A stretch of 64,000 nt of DNA from Chondrosia reniformis (lineage: Eukaryota > Porifera > Demospongiae > Chondrillida > Chondrillidae), in the NCBI GenBank assembly GCA_947172415.1, contig OX359189.1:1324501-1388500 (forward strand), read 5' to 3'. The notes below the pieces were generated by a model that was given only the letters and a program-made list of their open reading frames with translations, was not told the origin of the DNA and did not search any database. Made by a program: the position numbers and the translations under genes. Positions 1-14,200 of this stretch are shown here, piece after piece (the stretch's first letter is position 1; each line of letters begins with the position of its first letter).

Positions 1-503
1 CCCTAGAAAAGTCAAACATGTAGGATGTGAATTAATTAGTCACCTTTGACAACTACAAAACTATTACTATTGTTTGAGCAGTTGCATTTCATCATTGAAA
101 AATATTAAGTGGACGTCATTGATTGTTCAGCAACTAAAAGGATGTACACTTAAACACTACAACATGACCAGAAACCGATCACGAGGGAAAGCGTTTGTTA
201 TCCTTGTTGTCCACTGCACAATTAATGTTCTTCAACAAAGAGTTTGGATTCCTGCCAGATTGCAATGGACAACAGAACATACGTAAATGAGTTATAGCCC
301 ATTGACTCAGACTTCCACCAGAATATAATTATTTGGCCTTACTATTACCTTGGCCTCGTATTATATTCTGGCTAACATCCTCTCGTCACTGGGCTATATA
401 ACTTATGCTGTACATATACGTATATCTTAAATACTATTAATAAGGATCTTAAAAAGTGTATACTCAGTTAATGATATCTTCATTTTTGTTCTTCTTTCTT
501 AAG

Positions 504-2252
504 ACGTGGAGGCACCTATTGCAGTTTTTACATCCACACCAGATCCAGTTTCAAACACAGATTCTTGGGACTTTACATTTGAATGCACCAATGAAATTAG
601 CTGCACATTCCTTTGCAGTGTGCAGTTGGTTGGTGATCAGTCCAACTTTGTCGATTGCTATGGTTCATTTGCAGTGTCGGGTCTGGTAGATGGAGGGAAC
701 TATGTGATTTATGTTACACCAATAGATGAAGTGGGAAATATTGGAAACACAATAGATTATCAATGGAGTATAGGTATATATAATGTACATAAATACGACA
801 TCTATATAAATGACCCAAAAACATGGCTGCCCTATACAATATATTGTTGTTATACATTATTCTTATGTATAAAAATAGTTATTATAACATATGTACGTAC
901 GTATGGCTAATAATGTTCTAATGATTCCTAAGATGAATCCTTACTCTATTATCTAATCAGACTGCCTGTACGTATATGGTAGTATTTTACTGATTCTCTA
1001 ATTCTTTTGACTATTTCTTCTGTCATTGGTGATGATTGAAAATGATTTAGTTTAATATATGCAAAATTATGTATAATAATTTGTAATAATTATAATAATT
1101 TTCCTATATATAGAAGCACTGAGTATATATGGCACATTCATGAGCCCTTATATATTACTTTTACCACTGATACTGATACAATGGTTTCCTTCCACAGATC
1201 TAATTCCTCCCACCATCACTCCTCTCTCTAATGTCGGATTTACCTGTGGAGACCCATATAGTCCTGAGCAAGCCGGCACTCCAATGGCCACAGATGATGA
1301 TTCCACTCCAACTCTCAGTTATGAAGACTCACCAGAAGTGGGCTGTAGTCTAAGCAGGCTGTGGATTGCAAGAGATGATGCTGGCAATGAAGCCACTACA
1401 GTACAAATTATTACATTTATTAGTCCATCCCCTCCCAGCATATTTGCACCAATTATCGTTACCATTCCATGCGCTAGTGTAAAAGATGCTATTGAGAATG
1501 CTGAAATGCTTCAGAACCAACTTCAAGTGTCTCATCCTTGTGACCGACCAGTTGTCATTACTTATCAAGATTCAGCAAATTTAGACAGATGTAGCTTTAC
1601 ATTCACCAGGACTTGGTTTGCAGATGATGACTGCGGAAACAGAGGAACATTTCAACAGAATATTCAAGTCCTTAATCAAGTTTTTCCTGATTATCCTGAA
1701 AATGATGAAGTAAATGTGGAAGTCGATGACCCCCTCAGGTGGCCTCAGCACCCAGGTGCCACTAGTTATGAAATATATCTCTGGACAGATGGCACAGAAA
1801 AACCAACGGAACCAATAGCAATTGTTGAAGGATTAGTGTATTATCCATCAGGAGGTTTTACACCTGGTACTAGATATATTTGGCAGATAAACTATATCCT
1901 TGCAAATGGAAGTGTAATTCCAAGTCCTAATTGGGAATTTGAAGTGCAATCCTATTTAGATTTCAATGTAGCTAGTATCACCCTGCCTGCTTATGCCTTC
2001 TCTGGACAAAACTTTGAAGTGACCTGGGTAATCACCAATATTGGTAACCTCAGTACGGGAGGAAGATTCTGGACTGACAGTGTTTACATGAGTGCAGATT
2101 CAGACTTTCAGAATAGCAGAAGAGTGAACTCTATTCGTCAGGAAAGATTTATTGATCCTGATGATGGCTATACCTCACAAGTTACAGTTAATCTTGAAGA
2201 TGATAACATAGGCTTCTTCTATGTGTTTGTTCTGACAGATACATATAATCAA
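504..2252 (+). other. N-terminal Ig/HYR-like and FN3-like modules
   Basis: Exons 504-773 and 1198-2252. The first encodes a bacterial Ig-like module: a pair of Cys around a strand, then a DGGNY turn and a closing DEVGN (compare the common DxAGN ending). The second exon has two similar Cys modules closing in DDAGNEA and DDCGNRG, as HYR-type modules do, then a fibronectin-III-like stretch (YEIYLWTDG, near 1765) and the first CARDB-like repeat (TWVITNIGN, near 2022). The intron 774-1197 is AT-rich and I see nothing else in it. Confidence 0.6.
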
Positions 2253-5200
2253 GTAAGATTATATAAACTTATATTCTCAATCATTTATGATATTAAAGCC
2301 TTTTATTCCCTTCTTTCTGTATAGTTGAGTGACTTTGACAGAATGAATAATTTGAAAGTCAGCTCCAGACCACTTGAAGTCAAGCTTTCTCCTCCACCTA
2401 ATCTAATAGTTGAGAACATTATTGTGCCTTCTTCATCCTTTTCTGGTGAGATTCCTTATAATTTCAGTCTATCTAATAATTTTCTTCTGTAAAAGTAGTG
2501 TACATGCAAAGACTGTAAGCATGTACTTATTTATAGATATATGTACTGTGTTTATTATTCTTATGTAGGAGAGGAAATATCTGTTAGGTGGACAGTAACT
2601 AACACAGGATTTGGGATCACTGCTACTGACCTCTGGCATGACAGAATATATTGGTCATCTGATAACATTTTAGGTAAATACAGTCGTTTTGTGTACTTAC
2701 TGTATGTATGTACATACCATTATTCTTCATGCAATTACAGATAAGGATGACTTAATGCTTACGAATATTGAAGTAGATGGATTTTTAGCAGTTGGTTCTT
2801 CTTATACTAAATCTGCAACAATAATGATTCCAAGAGCTATTTTTGGAAATTTTTCTATCATTGTGGTGACTGATGCATTAGAAATGGTATATGAACATAC
2901 AAGAGAAAATGACAATGCAAAGCCAACTGAGGTATATACTTTAACTGAATGAAAGTTTTATAGAATCAAAGTGCAACTGACATCTGAAGGTTTACATAGA
3001 ATATGTATATACTTAGAGTGATAAAGTAGTACGTAAATTAAGTTGTATGATACATTTCTATATTTTTGTGGAGGCTCTACTAATATACAAGTATATATAT
3101 ACATCTTTGCCATATACTGTGGATATTTCATATTAGTGTTGATGTTTGTGTTCATCTGACACACCTTCATGCATCTTTGCAGGACCCTATCACTGTCACT
3201 CTCACACCACCACCAGACCTTAGTGTCACTGACATATCAACTGCCAACACACTCGTTACGGGAGATGAAATGGTGGTTCAGTACACTGTGACTAATATAG
3301 GAGCAGGTGCTCCTTTTGAGCCATATTGGAGAGACCAGATTGTGAGTATTCATTTAGTAATCCCTAACCTTACAGACTTGATTCTTTGACACTTTTGAAA
3401 AATTGTAGAAATTTGGGGAAAAGGTGATCTGCTCACTGCTCATCTATGAAAACCTTGGACTGGAGGAATCATATACAAGAGAGTGTAAATATGTCATTCC
3501 GACTGCCTTTCAATCAGGTCTGATCAATTTGAACATAACAATTGACTACAATAATCAGGTATTTGAGTACCTCTCAGAGGAAAACAACTTTGAGTCAAGA
3601 TCAATCCAAATTTTACAATCTCTGGCCGACTTAATAGTTGATAAAGTAGCAACAACACTTGTGTCATCTTATGAAGGAAACTACATTTTAGTTAATTACT
3701 CAGTTATAAACAATGGTACAGGCCCAACCATCAATGCTCCATGGAGAGAAATTATTGGGTTATCATACAGTATCACTTATACAAAGAAAGATATATTAGC
3801 TGATAGCCGCAGAGTAATGTCTGCAAATCTTGGACATGGACAGTTGGTCAATCGTAGAAACATTAGGATTGATGTCCCTGAATACATCACTAGTACAGTT
3901 TTCATTCACATTTTTGTTGATACTGAAAATCGAATTGAAGAATGGAATGAAGATAACAATATCCGTACATCTGAACCTGTTGATATTCCACTAGTGGCAG
4001 CTGATTTAGCAGTCCTTGAACTCACATATATGCCTGAGTTGCGTCAATATTCCGGAAGTGAGGTGACAGTAACTTGGACAGTAACTAACAAAGGAAACAG
4101 GAGCTTAGAAAATAAACGCTGGTTTGATAGTGTGCTCTTTTCTTCCTCTTCTAATATTTCCGACAGCTTCATTAACAGCAGAAACGTTCCCATATCTTAC
4201 ACCCTTGTACCAGGAAGCAATTATACACAGTCACAAGTTGTCCACATTCCTGATGGTCTCAATGGTACATATTTTCTTCATATAAAAGTAGACAGTCAAT
4301 CTGATGTATTTGAGGATGGCTTAAATGACAACAACGCTCTTAGCGTTCCTGTAAACATATTAATCCCACCATCTCCAGATTTCATTGTAAAAAGTGTGTC
4401 AGGTAATGTTTTTGTGACTGAGGGTAAAACAAGAATTTTACTGGTGAACGGCATTATTCTCAATCATGGCAATTCTTTGCTTTTCGAGGCATTTTGGGTA
4501 GATGAGATATACATAACTGACCAACTCCCTTTCTCTAAAGACAGTGCAGTCAAACTTGATGAGGTTATGAATACCGGATACCTAGAATCCTTTCAAGAGT
4601 ACACCATAGTAAGAAACATTATTATTCCAGACACAGTGACAGGCTCCTTTTACGTGGCTATTGTGGTCGATGCTGCCAACAATATTGTTGAGGTTTTAGG
4701 TGAAGAAAACAATTATGGTCATAGTGACGAAACAATCTACATAAGGCCACCTCTTCTGCCCATTTTAGCAGTTAATATTCTCTTTGACAAGCTGCCATCA
4801 AGAGCTATTGCTAGGGAGACATTTCCACTGTTTTATGACATCACAAACAAAGGGGAAAAGGACTTGCCAACCAGTTCCTTCACTAGTGAGATTTATCTCA
4901 TTCCAGAGGTTAGTGGTTCCAGGAGGCAAGTTAATGGCATCTTTTTAAGACAGATTATTCATACCCTGAGCCTCAGTGTCAATGAAACACAATCTCTCTC
5001 CACTAATATTACGATACCATATGATGTAAACCAGTTAGTGTTTCTGGTTGTTGCCCTCGATGTCAAGAATGTTTTATCCCTTGGAAACACAGACAATGGT
5101 GTCACACAAACTAAAGAGGCCATTTTGGTGGAAGATGGTCCTCTGGCAAATCTTCTAATCCGCATTGATACTTCATCTTCAAAATTGAACTTGACAAGTG

Positions 5201-8200
5201 GCCAACCTGCTAATATTTCATATGAAGTAATAAACAATGGAGCTAGTGCCACTCTTGGAGATTGGTATGAGACGATAAGTCTGAGTAGGGACAACAGCCT
5301 GGATGCTTTTGACATTAAGCTGAAGACCGTTTTGAGACTGATGGAACTTGAGATCAATGAAAGCTACTCCCAGATAATTGAAGTGTTTATTCCATATAGC
5401 ATTCCTACTGAAGATTATTACCTCTTTTTTAGTGTTGACACACTAAATCATATTCCAGAAATATCAGAGAGTGATAACCATGTTTCAAGATTGGTATCCA
5501 TAAAGGAGACTGTCAGCACGGACATTGCAGTACAAGATGTTTTTGCAACTCCAGAAAATCTTACATACAATGAAGGTCAGCTTATATAGATAAAGTAATG
5601 GGGGGGGGGGGGGGGGTAGTTCTAGTTGTGTTCTTTGAATATAAAAGTATGTTTGTTTGAGATATTAGCAACAAATGCATGGGTTGAACGTTTTGACCTG
5701 TGGGTCTTCATCATCAATATTTAGGAGGGGATTACAACTGGTGGTTTAAATAGAAAGGATGGAATTAGGAATGAAAAATTAATTTTTAGTGTTAATTGAT
5801 GGGATGATGTCCTTTCAAATTGGGCTGAGTGACATGATCCAGGTTTACACATCTGTTGGAATGGATATACATCCGTTGCCTTTCTTCTTAATTTATGCTA
5901 TTCCCTCTCCTCACTGATCTCTTATTCTTTAATGGATATTTAGTCTTGGATGTTTTCCTTGTGCCACATTCACAGGGGATCCTGTAGATGATTCCATTAA
6001 CTTGGTCTATGCTGATTGGAGTCTTCACTCTTGTCAGAATGGACATGAGTGTGTTGCTGACCTTTTGGACCACCAGTTGTAATCCTTTCCTTTATTGCTG
6101 ATGAAAACCCATGGGTCGAAATTGTCAACCCATGCAGTACAATTTCATTGCTGATAGCTCAAACATACAGACTTTCAGATTCATATAAGTAGAAATACAA
6201 ATGTAATTAATATAGAGTATAATCTCTCTCCATATATTCCTACGTAGTTTATATTGGTTTGCCCTTTATAGATGTATTTTCAACTTGGAAACTTGTGAAC
6301 AAGGGGCAGATATTGGCAGAAGGGTACAAATGTGACACTTTGTACTTATCTGAAGATGAAAAATGGGATATCACAGACTATCAGATTGGAGACCCTCTCT
6401 GCTCAGCAATTAGCATCGAACCATTTGACAATGTCTCAATGGCGGCAGTTAGTTTTTCTTTAGAAGCAAGGGTTCCTGATGACATTGTACCAAACACCTA
6501 CAAAGCACTTATACGTACTCGAAGCAACATTCGAGATCCAATTTTAGATAATAATGTTGCTACATCTGTGTTACCATTGAAAATAATGTCTCCTTCATTA
6601 GACCTTGACAATGTGACAAGAATTACCTTAAAACTAGGTGAAGAGCTAACCTTCAGGATTGATAATATTCCTGCTGGAGAGACACTTATAGCAACCCTAG
6701 TTTCAATTGGAAGTAACTCTTTTTTTGATTTATTCTTGAAGTTTAACCAACCGCCAACTGCTTCTGACCACGATGCATATTCCCAATATGCATTCTCAAC
6801 TAATCAAACAGTAATTTTGACCAACACCAAAAATGGAACGTACTATTTGAAAATTGAAAGTTTGGCAGACATGGGAGTTGATGAGCAAGAGGTAGAAGTA
6901 CTTCTGAGAATTGCTTCCTTTGAGATTTTTGAAATCAATCCAAAAAGAGCTTCTCCTCTAGGTAGAGTTACAATTCATTTCTTTGGAAGTGTTTTTGGCT
7001 ATGATCTTACTGCTTTTATTATTGATCCGATCAATCACACCTACATAACTGAGGCAACTAGGGTGTACAGATTTAGTTCTACAGAGGTTTACGTTACATT
7101 TGACATTACTGGGATACCATTCGGAACATACTCAGTCCAGCTAAGAAATCTTGGAACAAATGACACAGCAGAGCTAAGTGACAGTCTAACAATTTTTGAT
7201 GGCATTCCTGGACAGTCTTCCATTGATATGTCTGCACCAGACAGCTTACGAGCCGGAGATAATGGAACTGTAACAATCATTGTAAAGAACACTGGTAACA
7301 CAGACATTTTGACACCTTGTCTTTCTCTTCAAACAACCAGTGAAGTAGTTTTCCACATGCTAAATGAACGTACTTCTTCAGTACTAAATATTTTGGCAGT
7401 GCCATCAATTGGTCCTGGTGGTATATTACCTCCTGGTGCTTCAGCCAAATTGAATGTAGAAATAAGTCCTACTATTTTAAATAATTTTATTGGTGATGCT
7501 GAATTATTTGAGATCCCAGATACTAATGAGAATCATACATACTATCATTTGAAAGATATCCTACAACCTGAAAATGTTCCTGATGATATTTGGGAGGTAA
7601 TTTGGAGCAACTTTCTTGACGCTGTCGGTACAACCTGGTCATCATTGAAAAATCAAATGTCAGAGATAGCAAATGAGTTTAGTCTTGTGGACTTGAGAAT
7701 TCATTCAATTGATAAATTACTATACTACCAGATGCAAGTTGCTGATGGATTATTTACTGGTAAGCTGACACTGCAAGAAATAATAATAAAAGTAATAATA
7801 AAAATAATAATATTAATAATACAAAAATAACATTTTGATTGACATAACACTAAATCGTTGCCTTTGTATTACATTATATGTAGATGCGATGTAATAGATG
7901 ATTTGTTGAATTAAAGAGCACATGCAAAGATAAACCGTTAAACAACAACTTTAAAATAACACTTTGAGAAGCTTTAAACGATACTAAGCAGTAAAGGATG
8001 TCCAATTCGAAAAACATTAAATGGAAATGCTTCAAACACTAATGTTAAAAAAATAAACACCAAGTAAGATTATTGCTACTTTTTTGGTCTATACTGTAGG
8101 TAGAGAAATTCTGAATTTTGCTGACATAACAGAAGATAGACCAAGTTCATCATTATTTTTAACAGTTCAAAGAAAATACTCATCTTATATATCAAAACGT

Positions 8201-11200
8201 AGAACTGTTGGACCAGTTGGAAAGGGATGGCTACTACCATGGTGGTGAGTCATTTAATTGTCTTTATATATAAATTTTGTTGGTTCATACCAAAAAAACT
8301 ATTGTATGTATCTATGTATGTGTATATATATATTTATATATTTTCCCCAAATTTCCTAAAGGGAACTTCATATTGATGTAATCCGTAATGGAACAATAGA
8401 GTACATTATTCTCAATGATGAAAGGGCACAGACTACCTATGTAGTAACTGGAACAGATACCTACTCAGCTGATGATGGTAACACCATATATCTTGATAGA
8501 GGTACACATATATCTACGTATATATTTAATTCTACACACAAGTATTGTCATATTTAGACATATAACATTTTCCCACTATAGCAACAAACGTATTGACAAT
8601 GTTTGACAATGCTAGTAACATAAAGTATACTTTTGATTACCCAAGAGGTCTGCTGGTAAAGATTCAGAGTTTGACAGATAATAGTAGCTTAGGTCTGACC
8701 TATAATGAAGGTCATCAACCTAGCAAATTTAAACATTCCAGTGGAAAAGCTATGAATGTAGCTTATACTGAGACAGGCCTCATTTCCTATGTTGATATTT
8801 TGGATGAGAATGGTGATATTCAGCATACAAGGTACTGTGTATGAAACAATAAATCTTTATATACGTACTTGTTTTTAAATAAATGTTTATACTATTCGTG
8901 CTTGAGTGGGAAGTGCTTATCAATCAGCAACATCCTGAATTGGGGTTGTTTTAAGTGATTTATTTGTGGATCAAATTAAGGGAGGGAAAAATGCAATGAT
9001 TGATTTTGCTAGCATTGCTAAGTTATGTTTTGAATTGAGCTGGAGGGACTCAAGCCACATTAGATAAAATCGCTCCCCAATAAGATATAATCAGTCTCCA
9101 ATAAGATATACTCGCTGTCTGAAGGGAAATTGTCACCTCTCACACCAAATAGCAATTTTATAGTCACTAAATAAATATATAACAACCACCTAGCAACAGC
9201 AAATAAATGTATATATACATTCACTGTAAATAATTAATTGAATTATCTTGTGTTTTTTATATATATTTATATAGTACATATTCCTATGATCCCACTGATC
9301 AGCTACTGACAACTGTAGCAGCAAATGATAAATCTACTCATTATGAGTACAATGAGTTTGGGGACTTGATATCTATAAAGTTTGCCTCTGGTAGGAAACG
9401 CTGTTTCATTTATGATTCTCATCATATATTGACAAGAAATGAGTTTTATCATACAAGCAATTCTTTATTGCAATCAACTGAAATCTCCTACTTGTGGTGG
9501 GGTAAGGTCCATTTAACATTGCAACCACAAAACAGAACTTCTGAAATAACATATGATCCATCTGGAAATGTTGTAGCAGCAAAGATAGGAAATAATTTAC
9601 CAATCAGAGAAGTTGGATATGGCCTAGAAAGGAAATTCATATATTATGGTGATGAGGCAAGTTTTTTAGTTCTGCTATAAGTTGTATATGCCTTCCATCC
9701 ATCCATCCTCATATTTTGCAGGTAGCTCTTGATTCAACTTATGATTTGCAGAGCAACACTGTATTTAAGGTAGATGCTAATGGAGGTATGACAGCAATGA
9801 AATTTGGTCCTAATGGAGAGGTTATCAAATTTACAGATGCAGGAGGTTTTGTGTACCAGTCAACATTTGATAGTCTAGGTAGACGTAATCAAACAGTCTA
9901 TCCTGATGGTAGTACAGAAATATATAGCTACGATAGCCTTGGAAATGTCAACAGCGTAACTAGGCAAGATGGCAGAAGAATTATTTTTAGCTATGATGAT
10001 GCAAACAACCTAGTAAGACTAGTATAGTAATATTTATTTAGCTTCATGGCATATTAGGAAAGTGGAGTGCTGATTAAATCTCAGATTTCTCTAGCAATGT
10101 TTACCTGATGTATTAAGAAGATCCTTACATTAATTTGCATTAAGCTGACTGTAAAATTTGATTGAATGCATCTATAAGATATAATAGTATTTTTACTTTT
10201 TATTATGTAGATCCAAAAATCTCTGCAGGAAGTAACGATAGGATTTCAATATGATAGGTTCCAGCAACTTATTGGTGCTAATATTCATAATGAAAACTCA
10301 CAAACTGGTGAATTTTCTATAAGATATGATCAAAATGGTGTTCCAATTGAGGTAGCCTATCCAAATGGACACAGTCTGTTTTATGGCTACAACAGCAAGT
10401 ATCAACGTGTCTATTTGGCCGATAACAGAGGGTACAATATCACCTATGAGTATGACAACAATGATCGACTAAGTGTAATCAGAAATAGAACAACAGATGT
10501 TATTTTGGCTCAATGGGAATATGAAGAATCCATATATCCAATCAGAAAAACTCTTGGAAATGGTGCATATACCTTGTTTAAGTATGATAAAGACACTAAC
10601 AATTTGTTAGAAATAAAAAACTTTTTCCCAAATGGAACTCTTTCATCTATGTTTCTTTATGAGTATAACAGAAAGGGAAGAATAGTCTCAATTGAAACAA
10701 TAGAAGGTACTTGGACCTATGACTATGATGCTGCAGAGCAGTTAACTCAATGGAGAAGTCCAGATGGTGACAAGATTGAAATACAATATGATAAGAGGGG
10801 TAACAGGATTGTCCAAAGAAAGAATGGAGTAGAACAGTCTTACACAGTGAACAACTTAAACCAAATATTGAGATATGGAGAATCAGAAGCATTTAGCTAT
10901 GACGGAAATGGCAATCGTAATAGTTTTGCATCTCCAAGTAATTCTAGTTATTATGTTTTTAATGAAGAAGGAAAGCTTACTGAATACACTTCAAGCAATT
11001 TAAGGTAATATATAATATAATATTACAGCTTTTACAGTACATAATACTACCAGTATATAGCTAATTAGCATCTGGTTCCTCTTCTATTAAATTTAGTTGT
11101 AGCTATGAGTATGATCCTCTTGGTAACTTGTACAAGAAGAGTTGTTCAGATTCCACCTTTTCTGTTTACCTGGTAGATCCTTTTGGATTATTTGGAGCAG

Positions 11201-14200
11201 ATGTAATTGCTGAAGTATGTAATGTACACATACAATTGAAAGGTTAATTGTGTTAATGTGAATTAAATGCTTGTACAACATTATAGGAATCAAATGGAGA
11301 ATTGAACTACTATGTGAATTCCCTTGAGCAAGGACTGGTTGCAATCTTGAAGTCAAATTCACAAGTTTATTACTATGAATTTGATGGAGATGGGTATATT
11401 TCATGACATTGAAGAAAATTATATATATAGCTTAATTGCACGTACATATGTATGTACGTAATATATTGAATTAATGGTGTATAGTATATGAATTCAATAA
11501 GATAAAATTTTTAGACCTCATTTTAAATGTGATTTTCTTACTATAGTCTAAGATTTCATAATAACTCTTTCTTGGTCATTTTAAAGATCACTGCTAAAAC
11601 CTAACTGAAAGCAATATAATATCATTAAATATGTAAAATGTAGACCTAATATATAGAGAAATGAAGTCCAAGTGAATCTTATAAATGTACACATTATTTG
11701 TGGCTTGCTAATGGGTTCATTGATTTGCATAATTTGCATTTGTATGTTCTTATACATATGTCTCACACATGGCTTTTTATGTAGATCTGTTGTTAGAGTG
11801 ATGGATCCTGTTGGGAAAATACAAAATTTTTATAAGTATGATCCATTTGGAAATATTTTAGAGCAATCAGAAGATTTCTTCAGCACTTTTGCTTATGTTG
11901 GAAGGCTTGGTGTTATAAGACATAAGGAGCTGCAAAATTTATATCATATGAGAGCAAGGTTTTATGATGCTCAGCATGGTTGCTTTATCAGTCTTGATCC
12001 ACTTGGTACATTGTGCATATTATATTGAGTATATTAAGTTTTATGAAATTTTATTTTGATTTTTCCTTCTGTCTTCAATTTTTACCTAAAGGATTTGCTG
12101 GAAGAACAGATAACTTTTATCAATATGCATACAACAATCCATTGAGTGTAAAGGATCCCACAGGAGAATTGCTTCCATATTTTGTGTTTAAAGTTGGAAA
12201 AGGAGCTGCAACTAGTTCTTTTAAGTATGTGATCACTTCTACTATAAGTGGTGACTTTTCTTTGTCTGGTAAGTAGCTTGTTATATACATAATCCTACTA
12301 GTATAAAATCACTAATCACTTAATATAGGACTAGCTGGTGCAGTAGCAAGTGGAGCAGTTGGAGGAGTGTTTGATCTCATACCTGGAAGAGGTATTTATT
12401 CCGCTAATTGCTAATCAAAAGATGCCAGTAATTTATATACATATACATATTTGCACATGTACAGTATATGTATACATTCACATTATGTAATACTTGTGGC
12501 AGTGTTTACTAGTAGGTATAATATGAGTCAAGCTGCTTGAGAAAATATCCTGCTTCATACATACATGTATGTATACTGTACACATGCAAACATGCTTTAT
12601 ACAAACACAATCTGTATATACTGCTTAATTGTGTCTTCATTTTGTATGTTTTATGTATAAAATATATATACTTCAGTTCCTAGTGTTTAAAACATATATA
12701 GAGAAAAGTTCATTTTCTTTGTAAATGGTAATAGACTGCATATATGTGTAGTACATTTATTTGAGGTATATTTTTAATGAACCTTTATATATAGGAGTAG
12801 TCAAACAAATAGCTCGGTCCCTTGCTGAAAGTGGAGCGGGAAATGTTGCTGAGTCTGCTTCTGATGATACTAAAGAATTTAGTTTCAGAGATGTTTTTGT
12901 TGATGCATCTAAAAGTTCTATCACTTCCGGTGCCTTTAATAGGATTAAAGGAGCCTGTAAGTAGACCATTTTGCAGAATATGTACATACTTAGGATTATA
13001 AACGTATATTCGTACGTATACTTCAAAAAATTAAGGATGCAATATATCAAACGACATATGGAGTGCATGGGTATTGTCAGAGTTTGCTTATTAACATATA
13101 CAGTGCATCCCAGATAATCCATCCCCAATTAATTCACCAAACCACACAAATGCCTGGAATCCTCCAGCAAAACTAACATATTGCCATATTACTTTGCCAC
13201 CTGATATGTACGTAGATTCATCAACCATCCATGTATTTTGAGACCATGGTCCTAACGGATAGTTATTGGAACTTTTAATCCAACCCACAAGTCTAACACA
13301 ATGTGAATATACAATTATTAAACATGTTTAAATTTAATAGATTGTACCACACGCATAAATGTCTACTATGTACATGCATATTTGGTTGGAAATATTTTAA
13401 TATATAGCTTATAGGTGTAGTTTAATGACAGCCTACTGTCATATATATAAAAAAGCAGCAATCAATCAGACTTACTAAACCAATTGTGTTACAATGAGGA
13501 ATAATTGAGAGACAATACATGTAGAAATTGTATACAACTCAAATGTTGGGACACTAATATCTGTCCTGGCCCCAGTAATTGCTTCTCAATGTTTCCCTTT
13601 TCATTAAAAATATGTGTATGTTTCACAGTGATTATATACTTCATTCATATTTTTAGGGGATCTTCCAGATAACCTCATTTTAGATGCACTTCTCAATAAT
13701 AAAATCCGTAAAGTTGTTGATATGCTTGGCGGAGTGTTGAAAGATTTCAAGGATGATCTTAAGCAACTAGTGAAACTTTTTACCGCATGGATTGGGTCTT
13801 TTGATCCGGTAAGGTTTATACTACTCTAATTTTTTAAATTTAACAAATGAAGTGTGGCATTATTCAACAATATATAAAATATATACATAAATATATATAT
13901 CTATCCATGTATACTCACTAGCAAATAGTTAGCAATTCATGAAGCAATTACAATGCTTTCTTTATTAGAATGATATTCTTGGTCCACCTGGCTTTGGGCC
14001 TGAACACTTTGTTCCTCCAACTCAAGTCTTTGAGTACACCATACGTTTTGAGAATGATCCCAATGCCACTGCCCCGGCTCAGAGGGTCCTTATAAGACAT
14101 CAGCTGGATGACGATCTCGATATCAGGACATTTAGAGTGGGGTCATTTGGGTTTGGGGATTTTGTCAATGAACTCACATATAGCAGTTCATTTCTTCAGG

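Noticed and set aside
74-286. Open stretches that could be an upstream exon of the giant gene
   Set aside because: One frame ends in a phase-1 donor (ACATAC, then gtaaat) and would fit, but there is no clear acceptor or domain, so I leave the 5' end open.
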